Source of the DNA: Marsupella aquatica
Taxonomy: Eukaryota; Marchantiophyta
NCBI GenBank assembly: GCA_973895155.1
Contig: OZ316894.1
Location: 18,290,001 to 18,354,000 of the forward strand
Direction: 5' to 3'
Length of the DNA: 64,000 nucleotides
How positions within the stretch are numbered: the first letter of the stretch is position 1; the number at the start of each line of letters is the position of its first letter. Of the stretch, positions 47,701-61,189 are shown piece by piece. Below the pieces are notes generated by a model that worked only from the letters and a program-made list of their open reading frames with translations, made no database searches and was not told the DNA's origin. The position numbers were made by a program, and so were the translations under genes.

Positions 47701-50700
47701 GAGTGACAGTGTGCAACGACGAAGGTTGCCCCCCTTTTCTCACTGCATATCACCAATGTTTTGAGTCCATGATAGAGTGGCAGATTAGAACAGGTTTATT
47801 GATAAAGCGCACTTCGTTGGATTATGTTGGGTCCAAATAGCTATTTGGGTGTACTTACGTTGGCAATACACATGAACTCTGGCTAAACTCAATTTTTCTT
47901 GGGTGAAATGCATGACTACCCATAAATTGCAATTCCTCCTGAAAATGCATGAAACTATGGGTCAGAGGCTATGAAACGGGAGGGCCGTTGATCTGTACCT
48001 TGAGGGCTATATATGGATAGCTAGGCATATAGTTGGAGGGCTATAATGGGAGGAGGGGAATGGGACTGGAGGGCTATGGTAGATATGGGATTGGGATTCA
48101 ACAAGGACATAAGAAAAAACTACTGACAATCGTACACAGCCCCAAAGTTGACACTTCATAAGCCTGAATGTGCAATGTACTACTTCAACCACAACTCCGG
48201 GTACTTAAACCACAAGTACCTCTATCAAAGCTACAAGTTAATTGTAGCCCTCATTATACATTTTCTTTTTCCCGCGCACGGAATTCTTTAGTAAAAGGCG
48301 AAAGAATAGTTCGCTCGAATAGTTCGCTCTGTGCTGAACACACGACTGGTTGCTCTCATTATACATTACACACCATTATACATTACACACCGTTTAATTT
48401 AACCAGAAATGAATTTGGGCTCCACTTTTTATGGTGAGTAAACTGTTCACCAAGGGTAGGAATGAGCACTAGTAAGCATGGGATGAAGCCCTTTTATGGG
48501 CAGGTGTGGTTTAACACTTGTTAGTCTTAAAGCACAAGAATGAACATGTTCCCCAAAGTGGTTAAAATTCAATTAAATCTCCTACGTGAATTGCAGGGAA
48601 CTTACATAGGGTCCTTGCCCGGCCTGTGTGCATTCCTGACCAATCCAACTCCACAGTTGCACGGAGCAGTGACTGTCCCCCAGCACTATGGTAGTTAGCT
48701 GAAAACCTCAAGCTGGACAAACGTTGGTAAGCTTGATAAATAGAAGAATAAATAGACGGCATCATTGCAAACTTGTTGGCAACTGTAAACCAAAAAGGTT
48801 TTGCCCTTTGGGGATTCAGCTTGATAGATAGAAGAATGCTAAACTGCATCATTGGCAACTGGTAGACAAAAAAAGGCTAGTTTGAACTTTTGGGTTTCTG
48901 CTTGATAATGAAGAGCCTCCTAAAAAAACAAATGACTGCAAGGTGATTGAAGGGTGGCTCTACAAGATAGGGTATATTGCCTTTTTCCAATATTCTCTCT
49001 AGCTAAGATTATCTGTGGATAGCATAATGAGTGCAAAAATCTACAGACAGTTTGCTTGACAAGAATTCAGGGCCCATTGTCTAGAGATCATACATGGCAA
49101 GGTGTGGGCCCAAGTAAATACTGGTGGGAGTGCTGATTTTGTCTAGAATTTTAGACCACCTACTTTGGCTCCTTTATTGACAATGGATTGGTCCATATTG
49201 AGCATCATTTCAAAAGGTTTTTGATCTGGAAAGATGGGACAAGAAGTGTCCCTCCAATTTGCTTTCACGAAAAGTCACAAGACCCTCACGACTGGTAAAG
49301 GCTCAGGGTCTCATCACCAAGAGTTATTCCAAATGACAGAGGAGGAGAACAAATGTCAGTGAGCGCTTTCTTTGTAGTGTTCTACAATTATAAGCTCTTA
49401 ACAACACTCAGGTGCGACCCAGGACTCAGTACCAGTGTGTCGGCCAACTATCAATATTTGTTCGATCATAGATTGGTTGGTAAACGATAATCTGCCTCAG
49501 GCAGGTAGCCACAAAAGAGAATTATCTCGTTTTCTTTCTTGTTGGCTGGATTTGGGTCGGGTTCATTCAAGTCTTCCTGTTTTTATTCTCCTGTTCCCTG
49601 ATAAAGTATGTTTCAGGGTATCTTCAACTCAAATCAGTTTACCAAACAACACATAAAGCACCCTGATGGATGTTCCGGGGTATCTTGAACTCAAATCAGT
49701 TTGCCAAACAGCACATAAAGCAACAGCTGAAATCACACAACAGATACAGAAACAAAGAACTCGCAAACCTCAATCGGTGGCGTGGGAATAATTTGCTTCA
49801 TAAACTGAAGTTCAGGAACCAACAAACTTAGGAAGATAGTTCAGCAGTCAGGAAGTTCGTCAGAAAGCTTCAGAATTGCATTGTTATTTCTTACTGACAT
49901 CATGCTAGTTTCAGAAGTTGCTACAGACGAGTTGCAACTGATTGTATAGTAGGGCTGTATTTGCAGGGCTTTTGAAGCTAAACTACAGTAAGTTTGTTTG
50001 CCTTTTTCCGATTTTGTCGTGGCAGGGTTGTTGCAGCCACAATTGACGAATTTTGCATCGTTCATTTAAAGAACCCACGTAATAAGCTTCTTGTTGAACA
50101 TTCCTCTCATCTGTCATTATGTTCCTTCAATGCTTAAAATTTTAATCTTACATGGAAACTTGATTACAGTACATTACGCAATAAGGATTGTACAGTTAAC
50201 CCAAAGTATCTTCTCACCGATCTGTTTTTTACTGTGTATCTATCACAGTTTGTCGCAACTTGGGACCGAACATGGCAATTCGTAAAAGTCCTAGCTCGAT
50301 CGGGAGATCTGCTACACGTGCAAACTGCTATACTGGAATTTCCACTACAGTAAGCAGCTATGAGTCCTAGGTTCCAATCTGGTCTTTTGACTAATTGGCC
50401 ACTTGAGAGCCTTTGAATGCCCTTTGATTGTAAAGTAAAGGGTCGGCGAGTTCGGAAAAGATAATTTCACTCCTCATTGAAAATTTGTGAGTAAAAGCCT
50501 ACTAAAAGCCACATCTTTTAGAAAGCGTCATTGAATTATTATGTTTCGATATATACTGTTTGACTAAAGCATACCGTGGATTTATACTGGGAACCTTAGA
50601 AAAACGAGTCCTGCAGGTAATGCGTGCGGTGGACAAATCAATGAGCAGATTTATTGTCTTCACACCTATTCGTCAGTTTTGGAACTGCTCACAATTAGCC

Positions 50701-53700
50701 TTCTTGGAGAGAGTCGCGTCCAGCGTCCTGTATCGAGCCATGCATATCGAGCAGAGCAAAGAAACCCTCGGGAGTCGTGTGCAAAGCTAGCACAATTATT
50801 AAGGCTGCATTTTGCAAAGCGAGCTCTGACTCGATCACATTGTCAACCAAATCAACTCCAATCACAAATTTTGTGGCAGCTTTGGCACGGGCAGAGGTAG
50901 AGGCATGGGTACTTACATGTATGCAGAATTAACCTCTGTAATTTCTGTTTGGATGTTCAGTCTGCATGATCTCACTGGGAAATCTAAGCTTTCCACGAAT
51001 GACCACGAATGGGCTATATTTCGAAATGCTGTCGAGAGTTGTTCAGAGGTTTTTCTTTCAAATGTTGTTCAGAGATATCATGGCGAAATGTAGATCACGT
51101 TTTTTCTCTTACGTGAGGTAGGTACGTTTGAGCGCGAAGGGTCAGTCAATCTCTGTGGCTCTGGAGTCAGTTGTCAACTCTGAACGACATTTGAATTATC
51201 TAGTTAGCCGCGCGTGCCTGATCTTGGATTGTTTCCACTCTGACTTGCGTCCCATTTTGTTACATCTCAACGGGATAAAAAATCTTCAATACATATATCA
51301 ACAAATCTTCGAAAAACGTCAACACTCTGCAGATTGAGGAAGTCAAAAATATGTATTGAACCGTGTAAAGATTCACTCGCAGTAACATTTCTGCACTTTT
51401 CCAGAAATCAGTCTCAGAGCGAGCTTCAATACGCCGGAACTCTGCCACTCCTGCTGAGTCCAGAATTCCAGAATCCAGATGCTGCCAAAAGGACATCCGT
51501 TGCGACAGTGTTTTGGTGATGCGTGACCCTCGCTCGCCCTCGCTTGCAGTGTAGGTCCAGCAGGTAGCCCAGAATCTGACTACACTACTAGAGGCGTCAT
51601 GCATCCAGCAGAAAAAGCGTCGACTCCCGCCCGGGAATCAGGAAGGTTGTTGCAGCCTTTACACGGTGGGACTCCTACTCTGAAATGGCTGTCAGACTCG
51701 CGACTGTCTCGCTCGATCGAGGCGGAAGTGGTGGCGAGAATGTGTGGCCCAGCACTGGTACTTTGATCTAGCTTATATATAAGAGTATTCATCCGGCGCT
51801 CTGTAGCATTACTTAGACTTAGAATTGGGAATACATTCTCGTGACGCATGAACTGATGCACGATCGTCGCAACGAGTGTTTGCTTCCTTCGTTCCTGACA
51901 ATAAGTCCCCGACAACGTAGTGGACAATTACATCATTCTATTGGACTCTTCTTCCCACAAGCAAACTGTTCTTGCCTCTGCCCTCATTCAGCATGGACGC
52001 CTTTTTTGCCCCCGTTTTTGCCTTTTGTACTGCAGTATATCATCATATCATATCATACCATTTTGAATTTCATTCAGAACGCAGAGAGGGTGGCCCACAA
52101 AGGGGGTCAACAGCCAGGTCCATGCCTGTTATTCGTAGAGAAACAGATTCAGTCTGAGGGGTACATACGAAATTTAAATGAAATTTAATCACAGTTCGTG
52201 TCAACAAGAAAGATAATGTATGGTTTGAAGGCGACAATGGGTACGAGGAAGGAATACTTTATTTTTCCGGTAAAATTGTGGGTTAATTCCACTCCACTAG
52301 TACATTCTCTGTCAGAACAATGCCAATTCCCCATTTATATGATTGAGAACAAAGAATCAATCGCGAGTGCGAATTACTGAGATTCTGCTGCAGCTTGTGT
52401 CCAATGGAAAGAGTTTCTATGTCGAGAAGTTCCTATCAATTTCATTTGATATACATTTCAGAGCTGCGTTGAAGAGACGGACACAGTTTACACATTGAAG
52501 AAAAGGCAGATTCAGTAAGTACCATCATGAACGAGGCGAGATTAGGAACTAGTCGAGATTGGGATCGATCGATACTCATTGATATAATGATACAAACTAA
52601 GTGCGGTTTCAAATCAACCAAAAAGGTGCAAATGTCGTCATTGGGTTTGAGCATCTTCGCTTAATTTACAAGTGCGAACCAATGAGCAATCCGCGCACTG
52701 CATCATGCACCCGACATCTAATGTACAAACTGTGCCTGATCGAAGCTCAAAGTTTACTTCTGTAAGATCGATTTCCGCGTTTCATAGTAATCACAATCAA
52801 TACGTAGTTCGCTTGAGGATACTAAGTGGTGAGACTGTCTGGCCACCAAACTAACTGGTGCGTATTCAATTTTAAGGGTGTCTGACAGGAACGTATTAAA
52901 TTTAAATTGAAGTGCTGATGTTGCAATGATCATGTGGCACTGATCGATCATCAATGTTGATGCAAACTCATTGCCGAACGTATGGACGCCAGATTGGCAC
53001 CGTAGAAGGTTTGGATTTCTGTGTCCGAAGTCCGTCGCACAGCTCGACAACCTCTCATATGCACCTTTAGTGAATCTGGCTTGAAAGTTCTCCCACACTG
53101 CCTGAAAAATGTACATGATCGCGGAGATCATTACGAACCAAAGTTAGTTTTTGTGGTTCAGAACACATTAAAAATCCAGACGCCTACAGTAGACAGAGTG
53201 CATGAGAGTCCGGCGTTGGGCCATTTCTTGAACTTCGAGCGGGAGATTGATCGACATGGAGTTAAAACGGTCTCAATAACGCGGTCAAAATTTCATTCTG
53301 CACGTGTAATCCTCGCGATGTTATCTATTATTTAATTGAGCTGGCTATTCTCTACATTATAGCCGATCTGAAAGCTTTGGAATGTCATTAACTAAGTACT
53401 ATCCTTTCGTTAAAATGAGCCCATCATCACGGTCTCGAACATGACCCAAAAGCTGCAGTTGCAAGTTATGAAGGCCATTACCCACATTGTTGTAAGATTT
53501 GTCCAAAGTCAGGGGGTGGAAGGCTAACGCTCGCTGCTTCTTGAAGCGTTTTCTCCCAATCACGAGCACTTCTTCCTGCAGTGAGCGGCCTGCATTTTCC
53601 CACGCAAATGTTCAACGTGCATTCCACGACACCAATCATGCTGATCCTTCACTCAAAGCTAACTTCACATGACTGTGCCCATAAGCTCCACTTGCACTAT

Positions 53701-53822
53701 ACATGTACAGTACTTAATTCAAGAACAATATGGGCAATTTCCCGTCTTTAGCTGCACGAAGCAATTGCAAATTAAGCTCAGGCTCCGATACTCATGATGC
53801 ATCTATGATTGGCAAGATAAGT
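44785..53822. other. intergenic DNA, no gene recognised
   Basis: About 9 kb without a supportable gene. A 12-base A run sits near 45460. A 65-base duplication (TCAAATCAGTTT and GCCAAACA) lies at 49614-49730. Several ORFs of 60-115 aa, for example at 51604-51260, 51927-51580 and 53131-52754 on the minus strand, have normal composition but no domain I know. Short exons of an unrecognised gene could be missed here. Confidence 0.4.
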
Positions 53823-56800
53823 CTACAGATTCTCCGAGCCAAGTAAGTGACGAGTCATCAGTCTGAAGGGGCAATGAACTGTGAAATTGGAAGTCGCAGC
53901 GGTATACCTCTCATCTCTATTCATGGTATAATTGCCGTTTTTCCTGGACGGAGTTTGTGGACATTCTTCCCACAACAGTGCACTGATCCGTGGAGGACTT
54001 TTGTTGACTGTGCTTGAGATGGATTTTGCTCCGATGGTAGTAGCTCCGTTCTTGATGCCGGAGACCCTTTTCGAACTCGCTATGGAACGCGTGACAGCAC
54101 CTGAAGGGACTTTCGAACGTTCGATTTCTTTTGCTAGATCTTTCATGAATTTGGAGTCTTTTGAAGCGACTTCCTTCACAAGGCCCCTGGCACGAGCTCG
54201 ACCATCTTCCGTACGTCTGTTGAAGCTCCCCCCAGGACTTGTGAGCGGTCGCAGCAGTGCCTGAGCTGGGCTATTGGTTCGAATTGGACTGGTTTTCCGA
54301 GTCGGACTAGACGGAGGATTATGCTTCACAGGACTCTCTGGACTCTGGGGATGTCCAGAAGTCACTGGTGCTCTGGCTCCAGGGATTGAATCGCATACTG
54401 AAACTCTGCAATCATTCGCAAGCAAAGAGTGGCGTGAGACAAAAGAGTAGCGTGAGGCATTGAAGCCTTAGAAGCAAATCCTTCTTTAGACAAACTTTCT
54501 CAAGTTGATTTTCCAAACGAATCCTTGAAAGCTAATCTCTCAGTCGCTGTCAATAAGACCTTAAAATAAATATCTCTCCTTCAAAAAGAAATGAATACGT
54601 AGTTAACAGTAAGCTACCATGGCGACATACAACTTGATCTCTGCTATTTCATGAACTTTAATGCTGGATTCTTCTGTGGTGTCCACAATGACCATCCAAA
54701 TATCTGTACTGGGAGTGGACGAGGGAGTGGAGGAATAAAAATTTAGTAAAGAATTAGAACAGAAAGTACCTGGGAAGATTGAGAGACTTATCGATGTCGA
54801 AACTTTTGCCTCCATCAGTGTTCGAGTGCTTGGGCAAAAGAATTATCACTTCTTTCACCGAGGTACCACTTGTGAAATTTTGATCGACAGCAGCAGGCGT
54901 AGGTTGCTGAACCGGCAATAGCTCAGTTATGACCTCCTTTACTGAGATAGGAGCCATACCCTCAGCTGCATTTGATTGTTCAGACGACATTTTCATTACG
55001 CTCAGAGCGGTGTCGGCACTGTCTGCAGTATGATCTGAAGATGAAATTTTGATAGATTTCCCAAGCAGTGAAGGGGTATTCTTAGGTTCGTTGGAAGAGG
55101 GATTCGGTGGTCCAGTGGGTAACTGAGGCGTCCCTGAACCAGAAGAATTTGCATCAACCGGCATGTCAAACTCGAAGCTGGAATTGAGAGCTCGCCGAAC
55201 GGCCGCGGTCCGGTCAGATTCTGGCAATCGGATGTCCGCCTGAATGGGAGTGGAAGGGAGTTCAGGAGCGACCTTTGATTCTGTCGTCGACCGAGATTTG
55301 CGCCCCGGTTTCCACCGAGTCCAATACGGGCCAGTGCTGTGTGGGCGAGCATTGCTGGATGATTGCGTGGCCTCTGAAGAAGATTGAAGGAGGATGGAAA
55401 TAGTATTCGACGGTCGGACCGGGCTGTCAGGCCTCGAGTCAGTAGCATGAGGGCTCAATTGGCTGCAGAATCGGAGCTGAGAGAGACACGTTGCTTGCTT
55501 TGAAAATCTCATCGCGGACATTGACTCCACTGTGTGAGTGCTTGCGGAGGGACTGAGAGTGGACGACCTGAGCGAAGATGAGTGAAGGATCTTTCCCAAC
55601 TTCTTCTCCGGCGTGGACAGAACTGCCATGAGTCGTCTAGGAGAAAGCATGAACGATGCATTGTCATTGAGTTCCTGAGCCACTGAAGCCTTGAGCTTGG
55701 TCTTGATTGGAGGCAGCTCCTCGGGCTTTTCGTGCCGCCCTGTCGCGAAATGCTTTCCAATCTTTGGCCTATCGTCTGCACAGATTGGTTGGTCCTGGCT
55801 TTGGCAGGATTGCTTTGCAACGAGATGATCATAGGTCAAATCAGTTCGTGAGGATGAGGATGCACTTTTGGAACACTGCTCTCTCGCGGTAACACTGCTC
55901 TCTAGGAAGTTGTTCTGTGTGCTAGACTCTTCCGAGAGAAAGGTCTCGTTCGAAGACATGTCGTAGCGGTCGAGTGTGCACTCCTCTGCAGGTCCAGCTT
56001 TTGCTTGAGAAAGGCTGGTCATCACTTGTTGGTTCAAATCCATGCTCTTGTCCTTGCTGAACCTTTTCAAGTGACCATGAGGATTGCCCATCATCTGTAA
56101 GCTTAGAGATAGGGCTGCAGCCAGATCACTTTGGTCTTGCAGGTGATCATGCTGTTGGTCCAGATTTCGCTTGACACACTCAAAGTCGAACTTCTTATGG
56201 TCAATTTTGTTGTGGACCTGTACAGACTCGGATTGCTTTGGGCTCAAACTCGTGCTTTCAGGGTCAATTTGGCCGGAATCCAAGTAATCGGACTTTCCTG
56301 CAGTCATCATTGTCCCCACATTCATCACCTCATGAATCACTCACCAAGAATATTTCAGGCAGGCACATATTGGCCCCAGAATATAGAAGTCTCTAGCAGT
56401 GACGGAACACATTGTAGCTTCAAGGAGTATACTATGAAGGAATTTCTAGAACACAGTTTGAAATCTTATTGATCGAACCCTATACCAAGGACGACTAGAC
56501 TTTGGACCATGTAACAGTGACAATGACCGCTGCAGTGTGGAATTTCAAAAAATGCTCGGAACTGCAAAAGCAAAACTTGGTCTTGACGAATGTGTTTACA
56601 ATTATGCTAAAATGTTGCTGTATCGAATCTATTGTCTCCATTACCTGGGGCTCGATACCCAGCATATAACCCTGAGCCTTTAAGGACGAATTCGCCATCA
56701 GCCAGGGGGAGAATTTTATCATCGTTGGCCAAATCTTGCCAAATGTAGTTGTCCTTATAGTTCCTGCAGCACCCGCGACATACATGTCCCCATTACATCT

Positions 56801-57417
56801 GGTCCAAGGACGTACAGCTCGTTTTGAGTATCATTAGTATACTGACATATGCACAAGCTTGAAAATGCGACAAGGTGTGCCAAAGTGGTCTCGGTATGAA
56901 CGATTACATCGATAGAGCATAGAGCATACTGGAAAGGGCGCAGTACCTTTTGCAGGACCAGGAAAACGAGTCTGCCACCCCTTTTCCACGAATAGCTGTC
57001 AGCCTTTGCTTAACATCTGAACGAAAACAAACAGTTAATATTCCACATTTTCTCCGAACAAATCAATACGCAAATTTCAGTACTGGGATTCGAATTGCGT
57101 AGGGTTACTCCAGAGTGCCATATCATTCAATCCAAATCTATAACAATTGGAAACATTTGCATAAAAACAGAAATCCTGGATGAAGTAGTTACTAATAGCC
57201 AGGTCCATGCTGGAGAGAATCCCAATATATTTCATTAATCCTCCAAGGAACAATAGCATCAAAACGAACCTCTCAAATAAAGGCCGTTGCTGTTGGGAGA
57301 GATGGTGACATCGACGAGATGAGGCTGCTGCAGTTGCCCAGCCCGGCTAAGATAATAAACCACCTGAACTTTTATGGGCTCTTCTTGAGGTTCCATGCCT
57401 TGGCCTTCGATCATCAT
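53823..57417 (-). CDS. SOK: SOSEKI (SOK, DUF966) polarity protein with DIX-like domain, 6 exons
   Basis: Land-plant polarity protein that polymerises through an N-terminal DIX-like domain and collects at cell edges. Exons, minus strand: 57417-57270, 57016-56947, 56763-56645, 56297-54770, 54708-54631, 54405-53823. All phases agree, giving about 841 aa. The domain spans residues 15-112: [20 protein letters not shown] (17-36), [30 protein letters not shown] (67-84) and [10 protein letters not shown] (97-106). These match the family pattern YYLxRNGQLEHPH, SWSxKRxYKNGFVWxDL, EYVLKGSEL. The rest is Ser/Pro-rich and disordered, with a doubled SVKEVI motif near 564 and 592, many SP/TP sites, and a basic Pro-rich C-terminus. 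Intron 4 is only 61 bases. The start is the first ATG after a purine-rich leader. The last exon is taken to the TAG/TAA at 53823, but it could splice earlier, at a GTATAC near 53914. The N-terminal four exons are firm. Confidence 0.88.
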
Positions 57418-58894
57418 CCTTTCTCTCTACTTTGCTTGTATTATTCAGCTGATCACTGCTGTGACGATCTCGAGACAGCGCTACCAGAGGATAGATTTTG
57501 AAATATTGACGATACTTCGATTTGAAGTAGAGGACTGTAGCTGGTCCACTCCCTGAGTGACCTTGACTTGAACCTAGGCCCTTGTGAAATCCGATTTGGC
57601 TTTCACAAGATGGCTTTTAGTTGAACGAGCCAGTCGTAGACAGTATATCAATGAATTTGGAGCAAGAACTGTTTCTCTGACCCCGTTCCCGACCATTTTT
57701 TGACCAAGTGTATAAGCGGAACAGTCGAGCTTCTCGGACCATGATCATAAACGTAAGCATCGACTCGTCAACCAAAAGTCAATCGTCTTGCATCGCGTCA
57801 ATCGATCGTCGATCATGGGTCTACCCATTCACAGTAGGCTGTACATCGATTTGATGATCGAACAAAAGAATGCTCGACTGTGCGCAAAGAGGCTGGACAC
57901 TGAAAGACGATCACACAAAGAGCGAGTTCACCTAAGCTGATCGTGGACAAGCTCCAGGGGGGTGGTGGTCCTTTGCCGACCGCACTCACTGGCGTTATGC
58001 TTCTGAATCTGCAGCAGCAGGTCCGGATCATTTTGAAACCGACGACATGCTCCCTCCCTCACACTCTCTCTCTTGTGCAGCACTGAGCGTACCACCAAAC
58101 TACTGACTCTTCCTACGCTAGGAGGCTAACTAGGCACATAGCCTCTCGGGACTGTAACTCTCTAGCTCCCTTTCTATCTCAGAGCTGACTGACTCGGTCG
58201 CTACACTAGTACACTCATGCTACACTCATTCCATCCATCCCTCTGGGCATCACACTGTCGATCCCGCTTGATCGGACGAGACTCTTCCTCTTCTGCGCTG
58301 CTCCAGACCGACGACGGATGTCAGTACCTGAATGCGAACCATCGGAAATGAAATAATATTCAGACTGCCTTCAATGCCCGGGCTTCAATGGAGCACATCG
58401 GCATTGCGCCCATGTTTCTGGAATCAAATTCGATCGACTCGATGAGTTTATCGAGTACGTATTTGGACACTATTGGCATATCTCATACGGTACTTTGCTT
58501 GCCTTTTCTTCGCTCGATCGTATGGACGATGGTATTGTAGAAACACCTGTATGTACGTCATAACTGCAATATTTTGACGAGTTCTGCAATCAATTGGCAT
58601 TATTTTGGTACGAAAATTAATTTAGTGCGGGCATGCGGGGATTGTTATTGTTGCTGTACCAAACGTAGTGTACAAAAAGGTATTCAATACATTTTTTATA
58701 ATGTATTGTAACTTTACTCCATACATATAATTATACAGTATGTATTTATCATCTACAGCACGGCCCAGTACGCTATCTGGATCAGTGTTGTTATTGGAAA
58801 AATTTAATCAGATTTCAGTAGGTGACCTAATAAAGGACGACAGATGACATTTTTTCGATCACCGTCCATAATATTCCTTTGGCACCCTTCATAA
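57418..58894. other. leader/promoter region of SOSEKI and intergenic DNA
   Basis: On the minus strand this is upstream of the SOSEKI ATG. CT/GA-rich tracts near 58050-58080 would suit a plant leader or promoter. No other gene seen; the minus ORF 58031-57813 is unrecognised. Confidence 0.45.
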
Positions 58895-59155
58895 ACCTTG
58901 AGACATTGGTCACCGGCCAGATCTAACAAACAGTATTCCTTTAACCCTGGAAGATTGAGTGACGCACATGAATTAAACCCTTTCTAATCCTTTGAGAGTT
59001 GAGACCCTGGTCACCAGTACCAACAGAGTATTCCTTTAATCCTGGAATCTTGAATGATGTACATTAAGTAAACCCCTCCTAATCCTTCGAGACCCTGGTC
59101 ACCAACACAGTGTTCCTTTAATCCTGGAAGATTGAATATGCACATAAACCTCTTC
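58895..59155. repeat. tandem repeat, about 85-bp units, three diverged copies
   Basis: The phrases GAGACCCTGGTCACC, AACACAGTxTTCCTTTAAxCC and CTGGAAGATTGA with ACCCCTCCTAATCCTT recur in order three times, with small indels. Confidence 0.82.
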
Positions 59156-60229
59156 ACATGTAAGAGCCACATGCTGGTGGAATGGTAGACCAAACAAAGG
59201 AGGCCCCCAAACAAGGGAGGCCAGGTCTTGGGTTCCGGGCTGGGTTCAAGATTTGCTAGGATTCTTTTTACACACACTCAGAAAATACATTGGAGAGCAA
59301 CAGTAGAGACGGGACGCTCAAAATGAGCCTCGAGATTGTTCTAAGTGATAAATCTCCTTAACACTGCACTATTAGACATTAGATGACTTGCCATCGGTGG
59401 GTACCCTATATACCAGATATGGACCACCATGTCAAACCTAAAGAGAACATTGATCAGGACAATGAGAATGCACTCCCCCTTTATTGGGAGAATGTAGTTA
59501 TTTAATATTTTGTTAATATTAGGCCAGTTTGCTTCAACTATTAGTACTGTCAGGAAATGGGACATATATATAGCATGCCTTAATTAGCCACAATTCAGAA
59601 AATTTGCAAACTTGCAGGAGGGAAAATTAAGATACAAAAGGTTGTTACACTCTCAAGAGACGATAAGGCAACAATGACTCGGGAAAAAAGGTCCAATACA
59701 GTTCTCCCCCTATTGCCCATACATATGACTAGTAAGTATATGACTAGATTAAAAAACTTCAGAGTTCCAGCTGAAACTGAGTTTCGGGGCGATACTAGTT
59801 ACGAGTGTGAAAATTGTTGCGGTTCTTCCACATGAGAGATGGAGAAGTCTAGCTTCTGAATTCAACGTTCGACAAAAGTCCAAGTCTGCTCGAACCCATA
59901 TATTTTCGTGCGACAAGTGTTGTATACATTGCTTCACAGGTCCAGTTGTATATATGGGGAGGAGCTCTGTAGTCTGTATGGAGCAAAGATCGAAAAAACT
60001 CTTGGGAAAATGTGACAGTTAATGACGGTCAATACGTATTTGAATTAAACTGCTTCGGGAAGTTCAATACAGATTAGATAGCTAGGAAGCGTAAAAGGGA
60101 AATCTGAATCCCAGATTCCCAGTAACAGTACGTCCGTCTCTGTGACTTACTAAAATGTACTGTCTGACATCGTTTGGGAAAGTTTAGACAATCTGAATGG
60201 TGTGGGTGAATTCAAAGGTTGGAAACCAA
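59156..60229. other. intergenic DNA
   Basis: No gene or ordered repeat seen. Short ORFs at 59341-60022 are unrecognised. Confidence 0.45.
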
Positions 60230-60475
60230 ACTCTGCTCATTCTCAGGCTTTCAACTGTGTGTTTAACCTTAAAGGCTGGTCGGTTCCGATGGCTGTCTAC
60301 AGTAGCTACTTTGAATCCAATTCCATGGATAAACACTGTACGTTGCTACCAGATATTGTGGCAACTTATTACTGTGTCCCTTACCTTGAAGGCTGCTCGG
60401 TGCCGATGGCTATCTACAGTAGGTAGTTTGAATCCGACTTCATGGTTGATACTGTACTTTGCTACCAGATATAGT
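60230..60475. repeat. tandem duplication, about 115-bp unit, two copies
   Basis: Both copies contain TGTGT, CCTTAAAGGCTGxTCGGTxC, CGATGGCTxTCTACAGTAG, TTTGAATCC and TTGCTACCAGATAT. The two overlapping ORFs at 60197-60478 translate the duplication in different frames. Confidence 0.85.
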
Positions 60476-61189
60476 TAACCTGCAGTTCGAAACTTTTGGT
60501 GCCAGCTGCACGTCCCACCTCAAACTAAAATCTGTCTGCAAATTTTGCCACTTTCAGTCCACCGATTGCGTAGACCAACCTTGTCCAGTTGTCGCTGCAA
60601 GGAATTACTGTAGTATAAACGACCCGCATTGTCTTTGGTTTGCTGGTCTCTTAGTAATAAGTGCAGTGCAGAACTGATATGATCACTTTGCTTGACTTAG
60701 CCAGCCCCCAAGCAGCCTGGTGCTCAGGTCCCAAAGTCAGGAAGTCGCCTGAATAAAAAGAAATGTACGTTACTGTCACACATCTGTGTGGCAATTGGAT
60801 TCATCTCCTCTGGTCTCTTCAATGCTATTTGTACCAAATCTCTGTCATATGGCGGTTTTTCCAAAACCACACAAGTCGAGGTTTCCCACACAAGTCGAGG
60901 TGTCGGCTCCATTCCAATGTTCCGCACTAAGCAAGATTAATTCAAGTTAATATATTATCCAAACAGTCACTTATGTACGGTAGGGCATGGACTGTGCTGT
61001 ACTTTCATAAATTACACCAGTGATATTTGAATGCGCAATTATTCTAAAATTTATTGATAACCCAAACTTCCATGACATGTCTTACGCCTGGACATAGCAC
61101 CCGATGGGTAGTTTGAGTGAATTGTTGAATTGTGGCGCGGTGTGGACTTGCCCGACAAATAGAGTCTTTAGAGCCCGTCAATCGACAAG
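60476..61189. other. intergenic DNA
   Basis: No gene seen apart from unrecognised short ORFs. A short duplication (ACACAAGTCGAGGT, then ACACAAGTCGAGGT) occurs at 60869-60903. Confidence 0.45.

Noticed and set aside
55002-55832. second-frame minus ORFs of 107-148 aa within the SOSEKI exon
   Set aside because: Shadow frames of the long SOSEKI exon; the main frame connects by splicing to the DIX-like domain.
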